Source: Corallococcus soli
GTDB taxonomy: Bacteria; Myxococcota; Myxococcia; Myxococcales; Myxococcaceae
Assembly (NCBI RefSeq): GCF_014930455.1
Contig: NZ_JAAIYO010000001.1
Span: forward strand, 496,001-560,000
Reading direction: 5' to 3'
DNA length: 64,000 nucleotides
Numbering within the stretch: the first letter of the stretch is position 1; the number at the start of each line of letters is the position of its first letter. Shown piece after piece: positions 58,541 through 64,000 of the stretch. The notes below the pieces were generated by a model. It made no database searches, had not been told where the DNA came from, and saw only the letters and a program-made list of their open reading frames with translations. A program made the translations under genes and the position numbers.

Positions 58541-59239
58541 TCAGTTCTCCAAGGGGGATGGCAAGAGGTCTACCTGCTGCCAGTAGGTCATCGTCAATCC
58601 AAAGAGACCGTACTTCTGGATCATCAAGAAGGCATGATCGAAGTGCGCTGCCTTCGGCCTGATGCCATACAGCCGGATATAATCTCGCCAGTCACGATTC
58701 CACGGTCCGCCCCCCTCTCCACGGTGGATGCGCTTGTGGACATCCACGTCCACGGCCAACACGTACTGGTGGATGTCGATCCCCTTTCTGTCGAAATGGT
58801 CCTTGAACGCCTGCGGGAAGATGTGGTGCCGCTCCTTGGGCCGCTTCGCCCACTCCGCCATCGCCTGCTCCCGCTGCAACTGACTGGGCAGCTTCTCGCG
58901 CGGATGGAAGCGGAACACCATGACGGGCCGCGCATCGCGCGGAAGCTCCTGCGCGCTGCCCCAGTGGCGCCGGGGCCCGCTCCCCGGCGCCACCAACACG
59001 GGCGGCGCCGTCGCGCCGCGCGTGCGCACGATGCGGCCCGGCTCCAGGTCCTCGCACCAGAACAGCGCGCAGGCTTCATCCGTGCACAGGGGCGCGACGC
59101 ACCGGTCCTTCCCGCTGTCCTCACATTCCTGCTCGGTCCCGGCCTCCGCCCAGACGCTCTCGGGTGAGAACGTCGCGACCGCCGACGTCGAAGCGCAGCC
59201 GCACCACAGGACCACCCACAGCCAGCACAACCAACGCAT
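58541..59239 (-). CDS. SitA-type toxin lipoprotein, copy 1
   Basis: A 232-residue lipoprotein. The short signal ends LWCGC. In Myxococcus xanthus, SitA toxins are transferred between kin by TraA/B outer-membrane exchange and kill recipients without the matching SitI. The C-terminal half has an HNH/DUF2380-like region: RHHIFPQ (His138-139), IHQYVLAVDVDVHKRIHRG and GPWNRDW, suggesting a nuclease. The mature N-terminal half (about 16-143) is Cys-rich and nearly identical to copy 2, so it is probably the delivery part. The toxin part differs from copy 2 at 144-155 and 184-199. The classification follows the TIGR02269/SitA6-type family by memory. Confidence 0.8.
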   Translation of the reverse strand: MRWLCWLWVVLWCGCASTSAVATFSPESVWAEAGTEQECEDSGKDRCVAPLCTDEACALFWCEDLEPGRIVRTRGATAPPVLVAPGSGPRRHWGSAQELPRDARPVMVFRFHPREKLPSQLQREQAMAEWAKRPKERHHIFPQAFKDHFDRKGIDIHQYVLAVDVDVHKRIHRGEGGGPWNRDWRDYIRLYGIRPKAAHFDHAFLMIQKYGLFGLTMTYWQQVDLLPSPLEN

Positions 59240-59514
59240 GACCTACCTCGAAAGAACCACAGCGTGAGCATCTTCAGATCTGTTGATCCCGACCGAAGAA
59301 CGCAGCACTGCTGCGACCTGCGCGCTTGTGCTCATTCCAGGTTTCAAGGCTGTTCTCAGCTGGGACTCCCGATGGAAACCCTCTGCCCTGATTGTTGCTG
59401 GGCGCGCTGCGCTGGTCGCTTGCGCACTTCGTAAGGAGCGGATCCGCGAGGTGCGGACCATGCGCATCCTCTCCATCGACGCATATCTGCGGCTGCTGCC
59501 GGGGCCACAGGGCG

Positions 59515-60225
59515 CTACTCCGCAGTGATCTCCCGGTAGAACACGTCACTGGGGCCCAGGCGGTTCACGGTGTCGACGAAGCGCTCGGAGACGACAATGC
59601 GGGTCGTCTCCTCCACGCCGAAGAGGTCCAGACCCTGGGGGATGGATTCACCCTGCAGCCAGCGCTTCGGGGGCAGCGTGAAGCCATGACGCCCGCAGAC
59701 CGGGCAGGTGGGCTCCCTGTCGTAGATGCACGCGGGGTGCAGCTTCGCCAGGGGCCGTGCTTCCAACTCGTAGAGTGCTTGTTGCTTCGTGCGACGGGTG
59801 CGCAGCTCCGCGCGGACCGGGATGATGCCTTGCAGGCCTTCGCTCAGGAGCAGGTCGCGCGCATCCTCGCGCACGAGCACCTGCCACGAGGGCCACACGG
59901 TCACGGGACCGAAATGCCCGCGCGCGGTTCCCACCAGCGGCCCCAGCCTGCATCCTGGTTCAAGAAGGCGTTCCGGTGGGACGAACGGGCGCACCAGTGC
60001 CTCCCGCCGCGCATATTCCTCGGGGGGTTGAGGCCGGATGTCGTTCAACGCGTCATTGGCTGGCAGGTCGGTCAGGTCCACCGATGGATAGGCCTGCATG
60101 CCTCCCCATGTCTCGCAGCGTGGACACCGGATGCTTGGCAGACACCACTTGTGCTCCGCGCGGTACTCCCCACTCCACTCGCCCGCGTCGGGGTCGCGCA
60201 GCACGGCCAGTTCGAAGTAGCGCAC
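59515..60225 (-). CDS. SitI-type (double-CXXCG family) immunity protein, copy 2
   Basis: A 236-residue paralogue of the immunity protein in the first pair. It has CPRCETWG and CPVCGRHG where copy 1 has CPRCEAWG and CPACGNGG. Identical blocks include WGGMQAYPSVDL, GPLVGTARGHFGPVTVWPSW and the C-terminal SERFVDTVNRLGPSDVFYREI. The differing parts are the N-terminal 90 residues and the linker around the second CxxC. It is separated by three bases from its toxin gene. It should protect against copy-2 toxin only, if specificity follows sequence. Confidence 0.8.
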   Translation of the reverse strand: MRYFELAVLRDPDAGEWSGEYRAEHKWCLPSIRCPRCETWGGMQAYPSVDLTDLPANDALNDIRPQPPEEYARREALVRPFVPPERLLEPGCRLGPLVGTARGHFGPVTVWPSWQVLVREDARDLLLSEGLQGIIPVRAELRTRRTKQQALYELEARPLAKLHPACIYDREPTCPVCGRHGFTLPPKRWLQGESIPQGLDLFGVEETTRIVVSERFVDTVNRLGPSDVFYREITAE

Positions 60226-60228
60226 CCG

Positions 60229-60930
60229 TCAGTTCTCCACTGGGAACGGCATGAGGTCCACCTGCTGCCAATACGTCATCGTCAATCCAAAGAGGCCATG
60301 TTTCTGGATCATCAGGAAGGCGTGGTCGAAATGCTGGAGCCTGCTGGTTTTCTGCCCAGGGCCTTCGATGTAGGCCTGCCAGTCTCGATTCCAAGGACCG
60401 CCGTTCTTCCCCCGGTGGATGCGCTTGTGGACGTCCACATCCACGGCCAGCACGTACTGGTGGATGTGGATGTCCTTGGTAAGGAAGTGCCGCTCGTACG
60501 CCTGCGGGAAGATGTGGTGCCGCTCCTTGGGCCGCTTCGCCCACTCCGCCATCGCCCGCTCCCGCTGCAACTGACTGGGCAGCTTCTCGCGCGGATGGAA
60601 GCGGAACACCATGACGGGCCGCGCATCGCGCGGAAGCTCCTGCGCGCTGCCCCAGTGGCGCCGAGGCCCGCTCCCCGGCGCCACCAACACGGGCGGCGCC
60701 GTCGCGCCGCGCGTGCGCACGATGCGGCCCGGCACCAGGTCCTCGCACCAGAACAGCGCGCAGGCTTCATCCGTGCACAGGGGCGCGACGCACCGGTCCT
60801 CCCCGCTGTCCTCACGTTCCTGCTCGGTCCCGGCCTCCGCCCAGACGCCCTCGGGTGAGAACGTCGCGACCGCCGACGTCGAGGCGCAGCCGCACCACAG
60901 GACCACCCACAGCCAGCACAACCAACGCAT
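60229..60930 (-). CDS. SitA-type toxin lipoprotein, copy 2
   Basis: A 233-residue paralogue of the copy-1 toxin. Over the first 143 residues only five differ from copy 1 (Gly28, Arg39, Glu44, Val66, Arg125 here). The region after RHHIFPQ changes to AYERHFLTKDIH, and a later stretch to QAYIEGPGQKTSRLQ. The shared segment IHQYVLAVDVDVHKRIHRG is kept. This is the pattern of a toxin whose delivery part is constant and whose effector part has diverged to a new specificity. Starts at ATG 60930. Confidence 0.8.
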   Translation of the reverse strand: MRWLCWLWVVLWCGCASTSAVATFSPEGVWAEAGTEQEREDSGEDRCVAPLCTDEACALFWCEDLVPGRIVRTRGATAPPVLVAPGSGPRRHWGSAQELPRDARPVMVFRFHPREKLPSQLQRERAMAEWAKRPKERHHIFPQAYERHFLTKDIHIHQYVLAVDVDVHKRIHRGKNGGPWNRDWQAYIEGPGQKTSRLQHFDHAFLMIQKHGLFGLTMTYWQQVDLMPFPVEN

Positions 60931-61057
60931 GAAGCTCCCGGGACGCACGGTCCGCTCACCATGCCAGGACCGCGACCCCCACTCCCAGTGGAAGCCCCAC
61001 CCCCGCCACTGCTAGACCTTCCGCCCAGGTCCACCTTTCGTCCCCGGAGCCCCGCGC

Positions 61058-63070
61058 ATGCCCTCGCCCCTGTCCATCCGCCGTGTCGTCCTCTACAAGC
61101 ACGGCGTCGGCTACTTCGAGCGCCGGGGGAAGGTGACGGACAGCGAGACCGCGCACCTGGACTTCAAGGCGCGCGACATGAACGACGTGCTCAAGTCCAT
61201 GACCGTGCTGGACCTGTCCGGCGGCTCCGTCTCCGCCGTGAGCTACGACTCCACCAAGCCCCTGGAGCAGCTGCTCTCCGAAGCCACCATCCGCATCCCC
61301 GAACACGGCAGCCTCACCGCGCTGCTCGGCCAGGTGAAGGGCGCCCGCGTCCGTGCTCGTATCGGCGGCGGGCAGGTGGAGGGCGCCATCGTCGGCCTGG
61401 AGTCACTGCCTGTCGTCCAGGGCGAGGCGAGCGTCATCCGCCCCTTCCTCACGCTGCTCGTCGGCGCCGCCCTGCGCACCTTCGACGTGCTGGAGATCAG
61501 CGAGCTGGAGTTCCTGGACGAGGCCGTGCGCAAGGACCTGGAGTTCTACCTGGCCACCGTCATGTCCTCGTACAAGAAGGACTCCAAGCGGCTGTCCATC
61601 CTCACCGCTGGAGAGGGCACCCGCGAGCTGTTCGTCAGCTACGTGCTGGAGTCCCCCGTGTGGAAGACCAGCTACCGCATCCTGCTGGATGAGGCGCAGC
61701 CGCCGCTGCTCCAGGGCTGGGCGCTGGTGGACAACACCGGCGACGAGGACTGGGTGGACGTGGAGCTGTCGCTCATCGCCGGCCTGCCCGTGTCCTTCGT
61801 CCACGACCTCTACAACCCCCGCTACCAGCGCCGCCCCATCGTGGAGGTGCGCTCGGAGGTGGGCGTCGCGCCCGTGATTCCCGAGGAGGCCCAGGCCGAA
61901 TCCTACGAATCCGTCTCCGAGGTCTCCGATGACGGCCCCTTCGGCAGCAGCGGGGACGCGCCCAGCGCCAGCTTCGTGCCCATGGCGGCTCCGGCCCCGG
62001 CGCCGGTCATGCGCAGCAGGAGCATTGGCGGCGGAGGCCCGGGCGGCATGCGCGACCGGCTGGAGCAGAGCACCGCGGTGAAGACCGTGACCAAGGAGGT
62101 GGGCGACCTCTTCGAGTACGGCGTGGACCGCCCCGTCACGGTGCACCGCAACCAGAGCGCGCTCGTCCCCATCCTGCACCGCCCCTTCGAGGGCCGCCGC
62201 GTGCTGCTCTACAACCGCGCCACGCGTGAGAAGAACCCGATGACGTGCATCGAGTTCAAGAACACCACCGGCCTCACGCTGGAGGGCGGCCCCGTCACCG
62301 TCACCGAGGACGAGACCTACGTGGGCGAGGCGATGCTGGACACCCTCAAGCCCGACGACGTGCGCTTCGTGCCCTACGCCGTGGAGCTCTCCTGCTCCGT
62401 GTCCGTGGAGGACGAACAGGAGGACGGCCCGGTGTTCCGCGCGCGGGTGAACCGGGGCACGCTGGTGACGGAGTTCTTCCACCAGCGCCGCACGAAGTAC
62501 ACCGTGCGCAACAAGGCGAAGCGCGTCCAGACGCTCTACGTGGAGCACCCGCGCACGGGCTGGGAGCTGAAGGACACGCCCGCCCCCGCGGAGACCACCG
62601 ACGGCTTCTGGCGCTTCAAGCGGGACCTGGCGCCGGGCGCCTCCGACACGCTCACCGTCACCGAGCGCACCCGCGGAAACCGCCAGTACTACATCAGCAA
62701 CCTGGGGCTGTCCGAGGTGGCGTTCTTCCTCGACTCGCGCTTCATCGACGCGGGCGTCGCCCAGGCCCTGCGCGACGTGGTGGCCCTGCGGGAGAAGCTG
62801 GCCCTGTTCACCGTGGAGGCCCAGAACCTGACCGACAAGCGCACCCAGCTCTTCACGGACCAGGAGCGGATCCGCTCCAACATCGACTCGCTCAAGAGCG
62901 GCGTCGCGCAGCGGGAGCTGGTGGACCGCTTCGTCACCAAGCTCAACGCCCAGGAGGACAAGCTGGAGACCATCGGCCGGGAGCTGGAGCGCCTGGAGAA
63001 GGATCGCGCCCGCGTGCAGGAAGAGGTCAACCAGCGCATCCAGTCGCTCAGCTACGAGGCGGAGCTCTAA
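61058..63070 (+). CDS. DUF4139-domain protein
   Basis: A 670-residue protein from ATG 61058. It resembles the mucoidy-inhibitor/DUF4139 family: IRRVVLYKHGVGYFERRG at the start, then SPVWKTSYRILLDEAQPPLLQGWALVDNTGDEDWVDVELSLIAGLP in the middle. A disordered Ser/Ala/Pro/Gly linker (about 280-330) follows. The C-terminal part has GNRQYYISNLGLSEVAFFLD and a coiled coil (about 575-665) rich in Asp/Glu/Lys/Leu (TDKRTQLFTDQERIRSNID). No signal peptide is seen. Function unknown. A weak 7-bp hairpin overlaps its 3' end (63056-63081). Confidence 0.85.
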   Translation: MPSPLSIRRVVLYKHGVGYFERRGKVTDSETAHLDFKARDMNDVLKSMTVLDLSGGSVSAVSYDSTKPLEQLLSEATIRIPEHGSLTALLGQVKGARVRARIGGGQVEGAIVGLESLPVVQGEASVIRPFLTLLVGAALRTFDVLEISELEFLDEAVRKDLEFYLATVMSSYKKDSKRLSILTAGEGTRELFVSYVLESPVWKTSYRILLDEAQPPLLQGWALVDNTGDEDWVDVELSLIAGLPVSFVHDLYNPRYQRRPIVEVRSEVGVAPVIPEEAQAESYESVSEVSDDGPFGSSGDAPSASFVPMAAPAPAPVMRSRSIGGGGPGGMRDRLEQSTAVKTVTKEVGDLFEYGVDRPVTVHRNQSALVPILHRPFEGRRVLLYNRATREKNPMTCIEFKNTTGLTLEGGPVTVTEDETYVGEAMLDTLKPDDVRFVPYAVELSCSVSVEDEQEDGPVFRARVNRGTLVTEFFHQRRTKYTVRNKAKRVQTLYVEHPRTGWELKDTPAPAETTDGFWRFKRDLAPGASDTLTVTERTRGNRQYYISNLGLSEVAFFLDSRFIDAGVAQALRDVVALREKLALFTVEAQNLTDKRTQLFTDQERIRSNIDSLKSGVAQRELVDRFVTKLNAQEDKLETIGRELERLEKDRARVQEEVNQRIQSLSYEAEL

Positions 63071-63081
63071 CGCCCCGCCTC
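63056..63081 (+). terminator. Weak hairpin at end of the DUF4139 gene
   Basis: GAGGCGG (63056-63062) can pair with CCGCCTC (63075-63081) over a 12-base loop that includes the stop codon. It lies at the end of the DUF4139 gene, next to the converging amidohydrolase gene. No T-run, so confidence is low. Confidence 0.3.
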
Positions 63082-63099
63082 GCCAGACGGACGTCCCGG

Positions 63100-64000
63100 C
63101 TACGGCGTGGTCGCGCGAAACACCTCGCGGCCCGCCACCACCGTCAGGCGCACCTGCGCGGTGAGCAGCTCCGCGGCGGGCCCGTCCACGGGGTCCACGG
63201 ACAGCACCACGAAGTCCGCGTCCTGCCCCGGCTTCAGCCGGCCGCGCTGCTCCTCCACGAACGACGCGTAGGCCGCGCCCACCGTGAAGCCCTCCAGCGC
63301 CTCCTCGCCGCTCAGGCGCTGGTCGGGCTGCCATCCGCCGGGCGGCTGACCGCTGGCGTCCTGCCGCGTGCGCGCCGCGTACAGCCCCGCGAGCACGTCC
63401 GGCCGCTCCACCGGGAAGTCGCTGCCCAGCGCCAGCACCGCGCCCGCGGCCTTCAGCTTCTGCCACGCATAGGCGCCCTGGATGCGCTCCGGCCCCACGC
63501 GGTCCTGGGCCCAGGGCATGTCGCTGGTGGCGTGCGTGGGCTGGACGCTCGCGACGAAGCCGTTGGCGCCCAGCCGGGTGATGTCCTCCGGGCGGAGGAT
63601 CTGCGCGTGCTCCACGCGGTGGCGGCCCTCCTTCTTCCCCGTGGCCTCCATCTCCTTGAGGAGCGTGTCCAGCACCAGCGTGTTGGCGCGGTCGCCAATC
63701 GCATGCGTGGCCACCTGGAAGCCGCGGCCCACGAAGGCGCGCACGCGCGCGGCGTACTCCTCCGGGGACAGCACCAGCAGGCCCTGGTGGCCGGGCTCGT
63801 CGCTGTAGGGCGTGCTCAGCGCCGCGCCCCGGCTGCCCAGCGCGCCGTCCATGACGAGCTTCACCGCGCGCATCGTCAGGAGCTTGCCCTGGAAGGGGCC
63901 GTCCTTCAGGTACTGCTCGCGGTCCGCCGTCTGTCCATCCGCCATCGCGTAGATGCGCAGGGGCAGGCGGCCGTCCTTGTCCCACTGCTGGAGCTGCCGG
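63100..64000 (-). CDS. YtcJ-type amidohydrolase (5' end beyond window)
   Basis: At least 300 residues; the frame stays open to the right edge, so the start is missing. It matches the C-terminal half of the metallo-dependent amidohydrolase YtcJ/AepA group. Visible are KLVMDGALGSRGAAL, VATHAIGDRANTLVLDTL (HAxGD), RVEHAQILRPEDI, the SVQPTHATSDMPWA segment and LALGSDFPVERPDVLAGLYAA. These carry the metal-binding His/Asp set. It ends LKPGQDADFVVLSVDPVDGPAAELLTAQVRLTVVAGREVF, as expected. The N-terminal metal-binding HxH is out of view, and any signal cannot be seen. Substrate unknown. Confidence 0.85.
   Translation of the reverse strand, partial: RQLQQWDKDGRLPLRIYAMADGQTADREQYLKDGPFQGKLLTMRAVKLVMDGALGSRGAALSTPYSDEPGHQGLLVLSPEEYAARVRAFVGRGFQVATHAIGDRANTLVLDTLLKEMEATGKKEGRHRVEHAQILRPEDITRLGANGFVASVQPTHATSDMPWAQDRVGPERIQGAYAWQKLKAAGAVLALGSDFPVERPDVLAGLYAARTRQDASGQPPGGWQPDQRLSGEEALEGFTVGAAYASFVEEQRGRLKPGQDADFVVLSVDPVDGPAAELLTAQVRLTVVAGREVFRATTP

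Larger units (their letters stand above)
57830..60930 (-). repeat. Tandem duplication of a sitA-sitI pair
   Basis: Two head-to-tail copies (57830-59239 and 59515-60930) have the same order, toxin then immunity, with identical three-base gaps. Near-identical DNA covers the 5' half of the toxin genes (about 58808-59239 and 60498-60930) and the 3' half of the immunity genes (from about 57836 and 59520). Between these blocks, the toxin ends and immunity starts have diverged. The 275 bp between copies contains no convincing gene. Confidence 0.9.

Noticed and set aside
59240-59514. A small gene between the two Sit pairs
   Set aside because: Short frames on both strands have no ribosome site and weak codon bias. 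The stretch is better explained as a promoter and duplication junction.

Overview
The window looks like chromosomal DNA of a fruiting myxobacterium (Myxococcota, suborder Cystobacterineae; Myxococcus or Corallococcus type). GC is very high and codons are strongly GC3-biased. GTG starts and strong GGAGG ribosome sites are common, and sensor kinases and lipoproteins are plentiful. Two loci point to this lineage specifically: a pomY-pomZ-pomX division-positioning locus (32157-36973) and two tandem SitA/SitI toxin-immunity pairs of the kind moved between myxobacterial kin by outer-membrane exchange (57830-60930). No rRNA, tRNA, CRISPR array, transposase or integrase was seen.

Left part (1-20058). 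It opens with the 3' end of a penicillin-binding-type transpeptidase fused to a SpoIID-like domain. A DUF4142 protein and a lipoprotein follow, then an ABC osmolyte importer (ATPase plus a binding-protein/permease fusion) converging on heme A synthase. Next come a coiled-coil membrane protein, a succinate-semialdehyde-type dehydrogenase and two tandem ExbD proteins sharing a 63-bp identical core. The rest of this part holds a PAP2 phosphatase, a histone-deacetylase-family protein with a large extra domain, a hexapeptide acyltransferase, a PAS/GAF histidine kinase, a neutral-ceramidase homologue, a Cys-rich lipoprotein and gluconokinase.

Middle (20059-31918). A 1.4-kb island of clearly lower GC carries two overlapping genes, one unrecognised and one resembling PemK/MazF toxins. 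It is followed by a B3/B4-domain protein, a cupin and an ABC-F ATPase. Two class-3 aldehyde dehydrogenases lie downstream of a TetR regulator whose promoter region carries two palindromic operators. A single-HKD PLD protein, a membrane histidine kinase, an XRE regulator and a nitronate-monooxygenase-like enzyme complete the stretch.

Pom locus and right part (32157-64000). PomY, PomZ and PomX keep the residues known to matter in Myxococcus xanthus. PomX converges on a probable operon of CHASE2 adenylate cyclase, SH3 protein and M48 peptidase. Then come a translationally coupled pair of ferritin-like proteins, TspO, a 60-residue protein, a triple-PAS kinase, an M1 aminopeptidase with HEAT repeats, a J-domain protein, an endonuclease/phosphatase-fold protein and a HipA-like kinase/DUF3037 pair. 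An ohrR-ohr organic-peroxide operon has its own palindromic operators. Bestrophin, a patatin-like lipoprotein and another lipoprotein precede the duplicated Sit pairs. The window ends with a DUF4139 protein and a truncated YtcJ-type amidohydrolase. All functions are inferred from sequence; no database search was possible.
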